64,000 bases of DNA from Hyphomonas johnsonii MHS-2 (GTDB taxonomy: Bacteria > Pseudomonadota > Alphaproteobacteria > Caulobacterales > Hyphomonadaceae): assembly GCF_000685275.1 (NCBI RefSeq), contig NZ_ARYK01000005.1, positions 1-64,000 on the forward strand, written 5' to 3'. The translations under genes and the position numbers were made by a program. The notes beneath the pieces are model-generated. The model made no database searches and was not told the DNA's origin. It saw only the letters and a program-made list of their open reading frames with translations. This document shows, in pieces, positions 47,893 to 58,400 of this stretch. Position 1 is the first letter of the stretch, and each line of letters opens with the position of its first letter.

Positions 47893-49197
47893 CTATGGTC
47901 GGCCGATGGACGTGTAGGCAAACCCGAGGGCCGCCATGTCTTCAGGCGAGTAGATATTGCGCAGGTCTACCACGATATTGGATTTCAATGCAGTTTTGAC
48001 CCGATCAAAATCGAGCGCGCGGAACTGGTCCCATTCGGTGATGATGACCATCGCGTCGGCACCTTCGATCGCGGCGTACGGGTTGGAAGCAAATTCCACT
48101 CCCTCCAGAAGATGGCTTGCTTCAGTCATCGCTTCGGGGTCGAACGCCCGGATCTTCGCCCCTGCGGCCATCAGCGCCGGCAGGATGTCGAGGCTCGGAG
48201 CGTCGCGCATGTCGTCCGTGTTCTGCTTGAATGCGAGGCCGAGAACACCGATTGTCTTGCCCTGGACATCACCGCCCATGGCGCGGATCACCTTTTCGGC
48301 CATGGCCCGCTTGCGGTCCGCATTCACCTGGACGACGGTATCGACAATCCTGACCGGCGCGCCGGCATCATTTGCCGTCTTCGTCAGGGCAAGCGTATCC
48401 TTGGGGAAACAGCTGCCGCCATATCCGGGACCGGCATTCAGGAATTTCCGGCCGATCCGGTTGTCGAGGCCGATCCCACGGGAAACTTCCTGGACATTCG
48501 CGCCGACCTTTTCACACAGGTCCGCCATCTCGTTGATGAAGGTGATCTTTACCGCCAGGAAGGCGTTGGCGGCATACTTGATCAGTTCCGACGTGCGTCG
48601 GTCGGTGAACAGGATGGGCGTCTCGTTGAGGAAGAGTGGCCGGTACAATTCGCGCATCACCTGCTGCGCCCGCTCGTCTTCTGTCCCGACGACGACGCGG
48701 TCGGGAATCTTGAAATCCTTGATGGCGGCGCCTTCGCGCAGGAATTCCGGGTTGGAGACGACCGCAAAGTCACCGTCCGGACGGACCTTGCGCATGATCT
48801 GCTCGACCTCGTCGCCCGTGCCAACCGGCACGGTGGACTTCGTCACGACAACCGTAAAGCCGTCCATCAGGCCGGCTATTTCCTCGGCTGCCGCATAAAC
48901 GTAGGACAGGTCCGCGTGCCCGTCGCCGCGCCGCGACGGTGTGCCGACGGCGATGAAGACGGCGTCGGCGTCGGCGATGGCCTCGGATGCATCCGTCGTG
49001 AAGAACAGCCGCTCTTCCTCGACATTGCTCGCAACGAGCGCATCGAGGCCCGGTTCGTAGATCGGCATGACGCCGTTCTTCAGGCGGTCGATCTTCGAAA
49101 CATCCTTGTCAACGCAGGTCACGACATGGCCGAAGTCCGCGAAACAGGCGCCTGAAACAAGCCCGACATAACCCGTGCCAATCATCGTAACACGCAT
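47893..49197 (-). CDS. UDP-glucose 6-dehydrogenase
   Basis: The 434-residue protein oxidises UDP-glucose to UDP-glucuronate for surface polysaccharides. It shows the Rossmann motif [10 protein letters not shown], the linker [17 protein letters not shown] region, and the catalytic Cys263 in [12 protein letters not shown], followed by KDTLAL. This is the standard bacterial Ugd. It lies between the transaldolase-like gene and a hypothetical plus phosphohexomutase, which also suggests sugar nucleotide supply. Confidence 0.95.
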   Translation of the reverse strand: MRVTMIGTGYVGLVSGACFADFGHVVTCVDKDVSKIDRLKNGVMPIYEPGLDALVASNVEEERLFFTTDASEAIADADAVFIAVGTPSRRGDGHADLSYVYAAAEEIAGLMDGFTVVVTKSTVPVGTGDEVEQIMRKVRPDGDFAVVSNPEFLREGAAIKDFKIPDRVVVGTEDERAQQVMRELYRPLFLNETPILFTDRRTSELIKYAANAFLAVKITFINEMADLCEKVGANVQEVSRGIGLDNRIGRKFLNAGPGYGGSCFPKDTLALTKTANDAGAPVRIVDTVVQVNADRKRAMAEKVIRAMGGDVQGKTIGVLGLAFKQNTDDMRDAPSLDILPALMAAGAKIRAFDPEAMTEASHLLEGVEFASNPYAAIEGADAMVIITEWDQFRALDFDRVKTALKSNIVVDLRNIYSPEDMAALGFAYTSIGRP

Positions 49198-49287
49198 GGA
49201 AAACCCTCGATAAACTGTCCGGTAAAAGTGCAGGCGAGGGGTGCGATTTTTGAACCGCGAGGTCAAGGGCCCGCGGTCATGCGCGTC

Positions 49288-49719
49288 CTAGGCGCCGAGA
49301 TATTCGAGCGATGCGCCGATCTGGCGTGCCGCATCCAGATCGGTCTCGTCATCGAAATACGCCGCGACCATGACCTGCCCTTCGGCGCCGTGCGCGAACG
49401 CGTAGAGCCCCTGGACGCGGGCGCCGTCACCACGCGTCTCCGACAAGCGGTAGCTGAGCCGGGCGACGCCGCCGCCAACTGATTCGCTGATTTCGCTCGC
49501 CTCGGGTGACGCATTTGCCTTGTCGCGGGCCATCCGGTCGTCGATCGACATGCCGTCCTCGACGCCATAGGCGGTCAGCCAGACCGTCAGGCCGGGGCGC
49601 CAGAAGCAGAGGCCGGCCTGTTCTTCGCGCCGGTTGAATTCGCCCGGCAGGGTCAGGGCCCAGTTACCTGTGACGTGCTGGCGGCCCGACACGGCAGAAT
49701 AGTTAGGATTGAGTGCCAT
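49288..49719 (-). CDS. Hypothetical protein
   Basis: The 143-residue protein has no signal peptide or membrane segment that I see. It reads as an alpha/beta soluble domain with LTVWLTAYGVEDG and QVMVAAYFDDE strands and no catalytic motif I can name. It is 6 bases downstream of the phosphohexomutase and 91 bases upstream of Ugd on the same strand, so it may be part of that unit. Codon use looks like its neighbours, so it is probably a real gene. Function unknown. Confidence 0.65.
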   Translation of the reverse strand: MALNPNYSAVSGRQHVTGNWALTLPGEFNRREEQAGLCFWRPGLTVWLTAYGVEDGMSIDDRMARDKANASPEASEISESVGGGVARLSYRLSETRGDGARVQGLYAFAHGAEGQVMVAAYFDDETDLDAARQIGASLEYLGA

Positions 49720-49724
49720 CGGCC

Positions 49725-51251
49725 TCAGATCTCCTGATTGTACGCCCCAACCTCGGCATGCTTGCCCAGCCGGGGTTTGACTTCCTTGTGGAAGAGATCG
49801 CGCATGTCCTCTTCGCTGGCCATGGATTCCACCACGACAACCAGTTCCGGCTTGTTCGAAGATGCGCGCACGAGCACCCAGCTACCATCCTCCAGCGTCA
49901 CGCGCGCACCATTGACGGTGTTCACGTCAACCACCTTGCGGCCGAGAATCATTGTGCCGTTGAGGGTTTCGTATTCGGCAACCATCCGGTCGATCACGCC
50001 ATACTTCACCTCGTCACCGCAATGCGGCGACATGGTGAGAGACGTATAGGCCACTCCCAGTTCGTCGCGCAGGTCGGCCATCGTCTTTCCGGGGTTGCGA
50101 TCGAGCATTTCGAGGATCGCCTTGGCGGCGGTCAGCGCGCAGTCATAGCCCAGCCCGATTGGCGGGCGGAAGAAGAAGTGGCCGGACTTCTCGAACCCCG
50201 CGAGGGCGCCCAGCTCGTTGGTGCGGCGCTTGATGTAGGAATGGCCGGTCTTGTAATAATCGACGGTCGCGCCGTTTTCCTTGAGGATGGGGTCAGTCTT
50301 GTAGAGGCCGGTCGACTTCACATCGACAACGAACGTCGCATCCTTGAAATTCTTCGACAGGTCGCGCGCCAACATCAGGCCGATCTTGTCGGCATAGATT
50401 TCCTCACCGGTATTGTCGACCACACCGCAACGGTCACCGTCGCCATCGAATCCAAGCACCACATCGGCGCCGAGGTCTTTTACGGCTTTTGACATTTCGT
50501 GCAGCATTTCGGCATCTTCGGGGTTCGGATTGTACTTCGGGAACGTGTTGTCGAGGTTGCAATCCATCTCGATGACCTCGGCGCCCATGGCCCGCAGGGC
50601 ATCGGGAGCAAACGCCCCTGCCGTCCCGTTGCCGCAGGCCGCGATCACCTTGATCGGACGCGACAGCTTCACGCCGTCGGCAACAGACGCGATGTACTTC
50701 TCGCGCATGCCATCCACCCTGTAATGGGCCCCGCCGGCGCGCGGCTGGAAGTCGCCGCCCATGACGATTTCCTTCAGGCGGCCCATCTCGACCGGGCCAA
50801 AGGTCAGCGGCCGGTCCGCCCCCATCTTGACGCCGGTCCAGCCATTCTCGTTATGGCTGGCGGTGACCATTGCGCAGCAGGCTGCATCCAGTTCGAACTG
50901 GCTCCAGTAGACCATAGGCGACAGGGCGAGGCCGACATCGAGCACTTCGCAACCGCCCTGGACCATGCCCAGGATCAGGGCATTCTTGATTGGCTGGCTG
51001 ATCGACCGGAAATCATGGCCGGTCACGACCTTTGGCGTGACGCCCATCTCGTGGAAAAGGGTCGCCATGCCCAGGCCCAGCGCCTGCACACCGGTAAAGT
51101 TCAGTTCAGGCGGCTTCTCATGGCCAATGCCATTGAACCACCAGCGCGCATCATACTCGCGAAACCCCGTGGGTTTCACCATCGGAAAGATCTCGAATTC
51201 CAGCGTATTGGCGGGAATATGGGCGAGGGGTTTCGGCATCATGGTGGGCAA
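49725..51251 (-). CDS. Phosphomannomutase/phosphoglucomutase
   Basis: The 508-residue protein has the alpha-D-phosphohexomutase order: phosphoserine loop TASHNENGWTG with Ser132, metal-binding FDGDGDRCG near residue 268, the sugar-binding and phosphate-binding segments further on. It is longer than AlgC-type enzymes (about 460). It interconverts mannose-6-P/mannose-1-P or glucose-6-P/glucose-1-P for nucleotide sugars. Starts at 51251 or at the ATGs at 51242/51239; the family start is not sharp. Confidence 0.9.
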   Translation of the reverse strand: MPTMMPKPLAHIPANTLEFEIFPMVKPTGFREYDARWWFNGIGHEKPPELNFTGVQALGLGMATLFHEMGVTPKVVTGHDFRSISQPIKNALILGMVQGGCEVLDVGLALSPMVYWSQFELDAACCAMVTASHNENGWTGVKMGADRPLTFGPVEMGRLKEIVMGGDFQPRAGGAHYRVDGMREKYIASVADGVKLSRPIKVIAACGNGTAGAFAPDALRAMGAEVIEMDCNLDNTFPKYNPNPEDAEMLHEMSKAVKDLGADVVLGFDGDGDRCGVVDNTGEEIYADKIGLMLARDLSKNFKDATFVVDVKSTGLYKTDPILKENGATVDYYKTGHSYIKRRTNELGALAGFEKSGHFFFRPPIGLGYDCALTAAKAILEMLDRNPGKTMADLRDELGVAYTSLTMSPHCGDEVKYGVIDRMVAEYETLNGTMILGRKVVDVNTVNGARVTLEDGSWVLVRASSNKPELVVVVESMASEEDMRDLFHKEVKPRLGKHAEVGAYNQEI

Positions 51252-51347
51252 TCTCCGGGTTTCATCAGGTGTTCAACACAAGTCTGGCGTGTCTGGCAAC
51301 CGAATGCAGGCTTCGCGCCACAGGCGATATGTTAACCGCCGGATCGC

Positions 51348-52061
51348 TCAGCGCACATGGCGTTTCAGGAAGTCCGCGATCCACGCGCCTACGAGCGCAT
51401 TGTCGCCGGGGCGTGCCAGCGAGGCGACCGCGTCAGCCGCAGCAGGCCCGAGACGGTCGGCCCGCGCCGTATAGAGCGCAGCAGAATAGCTGTCATCGAA
51501 CTCAGGGTGGCACTGGAAACTGATGGCGGGGCCCTTGGCATAGTAAAGGCCGGCATAGGGCGTGAAATCCGATCGCGCGATGACGTCGGCGCCAGGCGGC
51601 AACTCCACGACCTGGTCCTGATGGCTGACGGCGATCGCGATCGAATCCGGGCACTTTCTGGCGGCAAAATCCGGGCAGGCCAGCACGTCATAGGTGTGGC
51701 GGCCGACTCCCCAGCCTTTGGGGGACTTGATCACCTTGCCACCGAGCGCCGCAGCGAGCAGCTGGTGCCCGAAACAGATGCCGACCTGCGGCGTGCCTGT
51801 CGCCGCAGCCGCGCGGGCGAAGTCCATCAGCGGCGCAATCCAGGGGGCGTCATCGTAAACGCCTGCAGGCGATCCAGTGATCAGGACAGCGTCCAGCGAG
51901 GCCGGATCCGGCAGGGATTCGCCCTTGATCACGGACACGGTGTCGAATTCCAGCTGCGGATCCGATGCACGAAGAAGTGCACGGAACATGCCCGGATAGT
52001 CCACGAATGATGCCCGGATAGGCTCCGGAACGAGGCCCGTCTCGACGATGGTCAGCTTCAT
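51348..52061 (-). CDS. Class I glutamine amidotransferase-like protein
   Basis: The 237-residue protein has a GATase-I active site: nucleophile Cys96 in VGICFGHQLLA, His185 and Glu187 in QCHPEF. It has no synthetase partner, so like many stand-alone members it could be a gamma-glutamyl hydrolase-type or GMP synthase-like amidase. The substrate is unknown. Its start overlaps the stop of the second DUF885 gene by four bases, so the two are cotranscribed. Confidence 0.85.
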   Translation of the reverse strand: MKLTIVETGLVPEPIRASFVDYPGMFRALLRASDPQLEFDTVSVIKGESLPDPASLDAVLITGSPAGVYDDAPWIAPLMDFARAAAATGTPQVGICFGHQLLAAALGGKVIKSPKGWGVGRHTYDVLACPDFAARKCPDSIAIAVSHQDQVVELPPGADVIARSDFTPYAGLYYAKGPAISFQCHPEFDDSYSAALYTARADRLGPAAADAVASLARPGDNALVGAWIADFLKRHVR

Positions 52062-53806
52062 GGCGCCGCTGGCGCCTCCGGCAGCTGCCCGGCCACCCAG
52101 CTCTTGATGTGGCTGTCGAGGACGTCGAGCGGCACGGCCCCCTCTTCGAGGACCGCATCATGGAACGCGCGGATATCGAACTGCGCGCCCAGCGCGGCTT
52201 CCGCCTCTGCCCGGAGTTCCCGGATTTTCAGCTCGCCCACCTTGTAGGCGACCGCCTGCCCCGGCCAGCCGATATAGCGGGTCACCTCATTGTCGATATT
52301 CAGCTGGGCGAGCGCGGTATTGTCCTTGAAACAGGTCTCGGCCTCGTCCCGCGTCCAGCCATACCAGTGCAGGCCCGTGTCGGCGACAAGCCGGCAGGCC
52401 CGCCACATCTCCATTGAAAGGCCGCCGAAGCGCTCATAGGGCGTTTCGTACAGGCCGGCCTCGCCAGCGAGGTGCTCGGCATAGAGGCCCCAGCCTTCCC
52501 CGAATGCAGTCGCATAATAGTCCTGCCGGAATTTCGGCTGGTCGCTCATTTCCTGGCTGAGGGCGATCTGCAGGTGATGGCCCGGCACGGCTTCATGCGC
52601 AGTCAGGGCAGGAAGTTCGTAGAGTGGGCGTTGCTCCAGTGCGTAGGTATTGACCCAGTAGATGCCGTGGCGCCCCTCGGCCGGGTCGCCCTCGACATAG
52701 CGCCCCGTCGTATAGCCCGGCGCGATCGCCAGCGGCACCGGCTCGACATCATAGGCCAGCTTGGGCAGGTGGCCGAAATAGACCGGCAGGATCGCGTCCA
52801 TGCGCGCGGCAACCGCCTTGGCCCTGGCCATCAGGTCTTCGGCGGAGGTGGCATAGAATTGCGGATCCGTCCGCAGGAACACCAGGAAGTCGGCAAAACT
52901 GCCCTCGAAACCGATCTCGTCGATGATTGCTTCCATCTCGGCCCGGATGCGCGCGACTTCGCGTTCGCCCAGTTCGTGGATCTCGACCGGTGTATAGCCA
53001 GCGCCCGCAGTATGGTGCTCGACATAGGCAGCGTAGGCCTCACGGCCACCCGGCAGGTCTGCGATTCCGGCGCCCGCCCGAGCATGCGGCGCATATTCCG
53101 TTTCCAGGAAGCGCAGCGTGTCGGCATAGGCCAGCAGGGCATGTGACACGGCGGCCAGCCCTTCCGCGCGCAGGCGGTCGGCCACGTCCGGCGCCATGTC
53201 TTCCGGCAGGGTGAGGAACGGCTTGTAGAAGTCGCTGTCAGCCGGATCGGAGACAAGCTGTTCGCGAATCTGGTCCGACATCGTCGTCAGCGGATCGACA
53301 TGGGCCGTCCAGCCGGTGGCAACACCGCGCCGCATGTTTTCGATATTCTCGGTGAAATAGCGGGGAACGTCGTTCAGGCGAGCGATCCAGGCCTCGGCCT
53401 CGGCCTGTGTTGTCAGTTTCGTTTCCATCGCAGCAAAGACCGGTTCGGCCTGGAAGCCCCAGTCACCTGTGAACGGAATGCGCGCAGAATCGTACTTCAC
53501 GTCGTCGAGGTCGCCACGCAGCAGGCGCTTCAGGATCGCCTTGTCGACGGTGCGGGATGTCTCGGCCGCGTCAATGCGCGCCAGCAGGTCCTGCGCCACG
53601 GTGGCATGCGCGGCCAGCACGTCCGGGCGGACATCGCGCCACTGGCGCGCCTCGGTTCCGTCCTCGCGCGCCGCTTCCTCGGGATTGACCGATCGCACAT
53701 AGGCTTCGTACGCGACGACGATCGCATCCATCGGGTCCGGTGCCGGGTCTGCAGTGGCCAGCAGGGGACATATCAACAGGCTGAGACCGAAAATCAGCGG
53801 TTTCAT
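52058..53806 (-). CDS. DUF885 family secreted protein, predicted metallopeptidase
   Basis: The 582-residue protein has a plain signal peptide (MKPLIFGLSLLICPLLATADP) and the DUF885 signature TAHEAVPGHHLQIALSQEM, with GWGLYAEHLAGE and AYKVGELKIRELRAEAE later. It lacks a lipobox, unlike the paralogue at 40954. It would be a periplasmic or secreted protein. It is divergent from sdhC and coupled to the amidotransferase. The start at 53806 is supported by AGGAGCG. Confidence 0.88.
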   Translation of the reverse strand: MKPLIFGLSLLICPLLATADPAPDPMDAIVVAYEAYVRSVNPEEAAREDGTEARQWRDVRPDVLAAHATVAQDLLARIDAAETSRTVDKAILKRLLRGDLDDVKYDSARIPFTGDWGFQAEPVFAAMETKLTTQAEAEAWIARLNDVPRYFTENIENMRRGVATGWTAHVDPLTTMSDQIREQLVSDPADSDFYKPFLTLPEDMAPDVADRLRAEGLAAVSHALLAYADTLRFLETEYAPHARAGAGIADLPGGREAYAAYVEHHTAGAGYTPVEIHELGEREVARIRAEMEAIIDEIGFEGSFADFLVFLRTDPQFYATSAEDLMARAKAVAARMDAILPVYFGHLPKLAYDVEPVPLAIAPGYTTGRYVEGDPAEGRHGIYWVNTYALEQRPLYELPALTAHEAVPGHHLQIALSQEMSDQPKFRQDYYATAFGEGWGLYAEHLAGEAGLYETPYERFGGLSMEMWRACRLVADTGLHWYGWTRDEAETCFKDNTALAQLNIDNEVTRYIGWPGQAVAYKVGELKIRELRAEAEAALGAQFDIRAFHDAVLEEGAVPLDVLDSHIKSWVAGQLPEAPAAP

Positions 53807-53898
53807 ATTGTCGCTCCTATTGCCGTTCACGTTGACAGGATCATAGAGGTGCCTAGAACGCGAAGCCAAGCATTTCATTACAGGTGAGGTAACCTTTC

Positions 53899-54297
53899 AT
53901 GTCAGGCACCAACCGGGCCAATTCACGCCCCCTGTCGCCCCATCTGCAAATCTGGCGCTACCACGCCACGATGTTTGCCTCGATCACGCACCGCATTACC
54001 GGCATGGGCCTGTACTTCGGCACGTTCCTGATCGGGGCCTGGCTGATCGCCCTGGCCAGCGGTCCTGAAACCTATGCCCTGCTGGAACCCGCCTTCACGT
54101 CCATTCCGGGACAGGTGGTCCTGTTCGTCTGGACAATCGCCGCCCTGTTCCACTTCGCCACCGGCATCCGCTTCCTGCTCTGGGACGGTCCGCATATCGG
54201 TTTTGAACCCAAGACCGCCAGCGCCGTATCCGTTTTTCTCTATGTATTTGCCGTCCTGGGCGCAGTGGCCATCTGGGCCACCATTCTCTGGTTGTAA
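53899..54297 (+). CDS. sdhC: Succinate dehydrogenase cytochrome b556 subunit
   Basis: The 132-residue protein has three membrane helices and the SdhC motif RPLSPHLQIWRYHATMFASITHRITG with the quinone-site and heme-ligand His. It anchors SdhA/SdhB in the inner membrane and carries heme b. It begins sdhCDAB, transcribed divergently from the DUF885 gene. Confidence 0.96.
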   Translation: MSGTNRANSRPLSPHLQIWRYHATMFASITHRITGMGLYFGTFLIGAWLIALASGPETYALLEPAFTSIPGQVVLFVWTIAALFHFATGIRFLLWDGPHIGFEPKTASAVSVFLYVFAVLGAVAIWATILWL

Positions 54298-54308
54298 GGG
54301 GTCCAACC

Positions 54309-54704
54309 ATGGCCAATAACGAATTCATCACACCGGCAAAGGCCGCGCGCGGGCTCGGGTCTGCCAGAGCTGGCACGCACGACCATATCCGCCAGCGCGT
54401 CACGGCAATCGCGCTTGTCTTCCTGGTGCCCTGGTTCATCTTTTCGGTGATCAGCGCGACGAACGCCGGCTATGAATCGGCGGCCGAATGGGCCGGCAAG
54501 CCGTGGAACGCCATCCTGCTGATCCTGACTGCGGGCGCCACATTCTATCACATGCGTATCGGCATGCAGATCATCATCGAGGACTATATCGCGAAGACGA
54601 GCACACGCACGGCCTTGCTGATCCTGAACAGTTTCGCCGCAATCGCGCTGTTCGTGACGGTCGCGCTATCTGTCCTGAAACTGTGGATTGGCGCGGGCGC
54701 CTGA
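54309..54704 (+). CDS. sdhD: Succinate dehydrogenase membrane anchor subunit
   Basis: The 131-residue protein has three membrane helices and the [14 protein letters not shown] stretch that carries the heme-ligand His and a quinone-binding Tyr. It lies 11 bases after sdhC. Its stop overlaps an ATG of the sdhA frame as TGATG at 54702. Confidence 0.95.
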   Translation: MANNEFITPAKAARGLGSARAGTHDHIRQRVTAIALVFLVPWFIFSVISATNAGYESAAEWAGKPWNAILLILTAGATFYHMRIGMQIIIEDYIAKTSTRTALLILNSFAAIALFVTVALSVLKLWIGAGA

Positions 54705-54727
54705 TGGCCGCCGCGGGAGAAACGAAC

Positions 54728-56515
54728 ATGACCGACTATACATTCATTGATCACACTTACGACGTCGTTGTCGTCGGCGCCGGCGGCTCGGGCCTGCGCG
54801 CTGCGCTGGGCGCCGCCCAGGCCGGTCTCAAGACCGCCTGCATCACCAAGGTCTTCCCGACCCGCTCGCACACGGTTGCTGCACAGGGCGGCATCGCCGC
54901 CTCGCTCGGCAACATGGGTGAGGACAACTGGCGCTGGCACATGTACGACACCGTCAAGGGATCCGACTGGCTGGGCGACCAGGATGCCATCGAGTATCTC
55001 TGCCGCGAGGCACCGGCCGCAGTGTACGAGCTTGAGCACTGGGGCATGCCGTTCTCGCGGACCGATGAAGGCAAGATCTACCAGCGCGCCTTTGGCGGCA
55101 TGACGCGCGATTTCGGCGAAGGCCCTGTCCAGCGCACCTGCGCCGCCGCCGACCGTACCGGCCACGCCATGCTTCACACGCTATACGGCCAGTGCGTGCG
55201 CGAAGAGACCGAGTTCTTCATTGAATATATCGCCCTCGACCTGATCATGGACGACGATGGCGTCTGCCGGGGCGTGACCGCCTGGAAACTGGACGACGGC
55301 ACGCTGCACCGGTTCCGCGCGCAGAAAACGATCATGGCGACCGGCGGCTATGGCCGCGCCTTCTTCTCCTGCACGTCGGCCCACACCTGTACCGGCGACG
55401 GCAATGCCATGGTGCTGCGCGCCGGCCTGCCGCTGCAGGACATGGAATTCGTGCAATTCCACCCGACCGGCATTTACGGATCGGGCTGCCTGATCACCGA
55501 AGGGTCACGCGGCGAAGGCGGCTACCTGACCAATTCCGAGGGCGAACGCTTCATGGAGCGCTATGCGCCCTCCGCGAAAGACCTCGCCTCGCGTGATGTC
55601 GTCAGCCGCGCCATGACGGTGGAAATCCGCGAAGGCCGCGGGGTTGGCCCGGAAAAGGACCACCTGCACCTGCACCTCGAACACCTTGGCGCCTCGGTCC
55701 TCGCCGAACGCCTGCCCGGCATTTCGGAAACCGCGAAGATCTTTGCCGGTGTCGACGTCACCAAGGAACCGATCCCGGTCCTGCCGACCGTGCACTACAA
55801 TATGGGCGGCATCCCGACGAACTATCATGGCGAAGTGCTGACCAAGAAAGGCGACGACGCCGATTCGGTCGTGCCGGGCCTGATGGCTGTCGGCGAAGCG
55901 GCCTGCGTGTCGGTGCATGGCGCCAACCGCCTCGGTTCCAATTCGCTGATCGACCTTGTCGTGTTCGGCCGCGCGGCCGGGCTGCGCTGCGGTGCAACCA
56001 CGGAAGCCGGCGCGACCCAGCCGGAGCTGCCCGCTAGCGCCACTGACGCCCACATCGCGCGCTTCGACCGGATCCGGAATGCGACGGGCGACCAGCCGGT
56101 CGCCAAGCTGCGCCTGGAAATGCAGAAAGCGATGCAGGCCGATTGTGCCGTGTTCCGCACCGGCCCCGTCCTCAGGAACGGTATCGAGGCGATCGATGCG
56201 GTCTACAAGAAACTGCCCGGGCTGGACGTCAAGGATCGCGGACTGGTCTGGAACACGGACCTTCTGGAAGCGCTGGAATTCGACAACCTGATCGCACAGG
56301 CGGCGGTGACCGTGAATTCGGCTGCCAATCGCGAAGAGAGCCGCGGCGCACACGCCCGCGAAGACTTCGCCGACCGCAATGACGAGAAGTGGATGAAGCA
56401 CACGCTCGCCTGGGTCTCCGACACCGGCAAGGTGACGATCGATTATCGCGGCGTGCACGATTACACGATGTCGAACGACATTGCGTACATCGAGCCCAAG
56501 GCACGGATTTACTAG
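54728..56515 (+). CDS. sdhA: Succinate dehydrogenase flavoprotein subunit
   Basis: SdhA oxidises succinate with covalently bound FAD. The 595-residue protein starts with [20 protein letters not shown], the dinucleotide site, and has the FAD-linking His in SHTVAAQGG, the catalytic Arg/His region REGRG and the [11 protein letters not shown] motif. The ATG at 54728 is preceded by GGGAGA with good spacing; an overlapping ATG at 54704 is possible but has no ribosome binding site of its own. Confidence 0.97.
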   Translation: MTDYTFIDHTYDVVVVGAGGSGLRAALGAAQAGLKTACITKVFPTRSHTVAAQGGIAASLGNMGEDNWRWHMYDTVKGSDWLGDQDAIEYLCREAPAAVYELEHWGMPFSRTDEGKIYQRAFGGMTRDFGEGPVQRTCAAADRTGHAMLHTLYGQCVREETEFFIEYIALDLIMDDDGVCRGVTAWKLDDGTLHRFRAQKTIMATGGYGRAFFSCTSAHTCTGDGNAMVLRAGLPLQDMEFVQFHPTGIYGSGCLITEGSRGEGGYLTNSEGERFMERYAPSAKDLASRDVVSRAMTVEIREGRGVGPEKDHLHLHLEHLGASVLAERLPGISETAKIFAGVDVTKEPIPVLPTVHYNMGGIPTNYHGEVLTKKGDDADSVVPGLMAVGEAACVSVHGANRLGSNSLIDLVVFGRAAGLRCGATTEAGATQPELPASATDAHIARFDRIRNATGDQPVAKLRLEMQKAMQADCAVFRTGPVLRNGIEAIDAVYKKLPGLDVKDRGLVWNTDLLEALEFDNLIAQAAVTVNSAANREESRGAHAREDFADRNDEKWMKHTLAWVSDTGKVTIDYRGVHDYTMSNDIAYIEPKARIY

Positions 56516-56525
56516 GAGTTTTGAT

Positions 56526-57308
56526 ATGGTCCAACTGACGCTTCCAAAGAACTCCAGGGTCGGCAAGGGCAAGACGTGGCCGAAGCCGCAGGGCGCCACC
56601 AACCTGCGCCAGTTCCGCATCTATCGCTTCAGCCCGGAAGAGAACGGCAACCCGCGCTGGGACCTGTACTGGGTCGACCTGGACAAGGCCGGGACCATGA
56701 TCCTGGACGTCCTGTTGTACATCAAGAACAATATCGACCCGACACTGGCGTTCCGCCGGTCCTGCCGGGAAGGCGTGTGCGGCTCGTGCTCGATGAACAT
56801 TGCCGGTAACAACACCATCGCCTGCACCAAGGGTTTCGACGAACTGCCGGGCGGCGTGATCTCGATTGCCCCCCTGCCCCACCTTCCGGTGGTCAAGGAC
56901 CTGATCCCCGACCTGACGAATTTCTACGCGCAGCACGCCTATGTGCAGCCCTTCCTGAAGACCGTCACGCCGAACCCGGAGAAGGAACGCAAGCAGTCGG
57001 AAGAAGACCGCAACGAACTCAACGGCCTCTACGAGTGCATCCTGTGCGCCTGCTGCTCGACGTCATGCCCGTCCTACTGGTGGAACGGCGACAAGTATCT
57101 CGGCCCCGCCGCGCTGCTGCAGGCCTATCGCTGGCTGATCGACAGCCGCGACGAAGCGACCGGCGAGCGTCTTGACGACCTTGAAGACCCGTTCAAGCTG
57201 TATCGCTGCCACACGATCATGAACTGCGCGCAGGTCTGTCCGAAAGGCCTGAACCCGGCCAAGGCCATCGCCAAGATCAAGAAAATGATGGTCGAACGCG
57301 TATCCTGA
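56526..57308 (+). CDS. sdhB: Succinate dehydrogenase iron-sulfur subunit
   Basis: SdhB passes electrons from FAD to quinone through [2Fe-2S], [4Fe-4S] and [3Fe-4S] clusters. The 260-residue protein has the ligands CREGVCGSC with the later NTIAC, then [12 protein letters not shown], then [14 protein letters not shown]. It starts at 56526 after AGGAG, 10 bases after the sdhA stop. Succinate dehydrogenase completes the TCA reactions started near mdh in the same window. Confidence 0.97.
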   Translation: MVQLTLPKNSRVGKGKTWPKPQGATNLRQFRIYRFSPEENGNPRWDLYWVDLDKAGTMILDVLLYIKNNIDPTLAFRRSCREGVCGSCSMNIAGNNTIACTKGFDELPGGVISIAPLPHLPVVKDLIPDLTNFYAQHAYVQPFLKTVTPNPEKERKQSEEDRNELNGLYECILCACCSTSCPSYWWNGDKYLGPAALLQAYRWLIDSRDEATGERLDDLEDPFKLYRCHTIMNCAQVCPKGLNPAKAIAKIKKMMVERVS

Positions 57309-57321
57309 TCGCCGGGAGCGC

Positions 57322-58332
57322 CTAGTTCCCGGCCATTGCATCTGCAGCAGACAGGTCTGCTGCAGGCGCTGGATAGACCGTTCCTGACAGGAAGGCGCGC
57401 AGGTCGGCAAGCGACTCGGCAGGCACTTCTTCCTGCGGCAGGTGGCCGACATTGGCATACAGTTTGAACGTCGAGCCCGCGATCGCGGCATGGAACTTCT
57501 CGCCATGCGCAGCCGGCACAAGATTGTCCTCTGCGCCCTGCAGGATCAGTGTCGGCGTGGTGATCGGGGCCAGCACAGCATCACTTGCATCGCGCCTGTC
57601 GCCGCGCCTGGTCATCAGGCCCAGGATCGCCTCGCGGTGGCAGGGCGCCCGACCGAGCGCGGCGTAGCGTTCCACCATGGCATCCGTCACGCGCGTCGTG
57701 TCCGAAAAGCTGTCTTCGAGGCCGGACCTGATTAGGCCGGACATGTCGAGGTCTTTCATCACGTTGCGCGCGACCGGATTGGCGAGCAGCTTGAACACGA
57801 TCGGCGACGACTTGGCCTCGTCCTCGGTCGATGGCCAGCCCGATGCATCAACCAGAACCAGGCCGTCCAGCTTTTCCGGATGCGCAAGCGCATAGTTCCA
57901 GGCCGTGTGCCCACCCATCGAGCTGCCAGCCAGGGTGAAATGCTCAATGCCAAGCTGGCCCGTCACCCGGTCGATGACATCGACAAACTGTCCGATGCCG
58001 GCCGGTTCGTCAGCAAAGCAACGGCTGAGGCCATGCCCTGGAAGGTCGAGGGCCACCACGCGGTAGTCGCGGGCGAGGTGCTTGATCCAGGGTTCCCACG
58101 TGTGCAGCGATGCGGAAAAGCCGTGGACCAGGACGAGCACCTTTCCGTCACGCGGGCCGACATCCCGGTAATGGATCCGGACATCGTCGCCGAGCGGCAT
58201 GAACTCGCTGTCTGACCCGGCATACAGGGATTCAAGACGGTCGTAAGGAATGTCGGCACGGCGCATGGCGAACCAACCGGCCCCGAGAACAATGGTCAGT
58301 GTTACGACTATTGCGACAAGGCTGCGGAACAT
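57322..58332 (-). CDS. Alpha/beta hydrolase, membrane-anchored
   Basis: The 336-residue protein has an N-terminal membrane anchor (about residues 5-20) and an alpha/beta hydrolase core: VLVHGFSAS, nucleophile Ser138 in AGSSMGG, late Asp in LQGAEDNLVP and His in GHLPQEE. It is a serine esterase/lipase or haloalkane-type hydrolase; the substrate is unknown. It is convergent with sdhB; a GC-rich hairpin without T-run lies between the stops. Confidence 0.88.
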   Translation of the reverse strand: MFRSLVAIVVTLTIVLGAGWFAMRRADIPYDRLESLYAGSDSEFMPLGDDVRIHYRDVGPRDGKVLVLVHGFSASLHTWEPWIKHLARDYRVVALDLPGHGLSRCFADEPAGIGQFVDVIDRVTGQLGIEHFTLAGSSMGGHTAWNYALAHPEKLDGLVLVDASGWPSTEDEAKSSPIVFKLLANPVARNVMKDLDMSGLIRSGLEDSFSDTTRVTDAMVERYAALGRAPCHREAILGLMTRRGDRRDASDAVLAPITTPTLILQGAEDNLVPAAHGEKFHAAIAGSTFKLYANVGHLPQEEVPAESLADLRAFLSGTVYPAPAADLSAADAMAGN

Positions 58333-58400
58333 CGATCAGGTCCTCCCAAGGATTCATCGCTTATCTGGCGGCAACTAAGCATGTGAGTCCACCGGACCTG

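Noticed and set aside
57311..57332. A hairpin GCCGGGA/TCCCGGC between sdhB and the hydrolase
   Set aside because: No T-run follows on either strand and it overlaps the hydrolase stop, so I do not call it a terminator.
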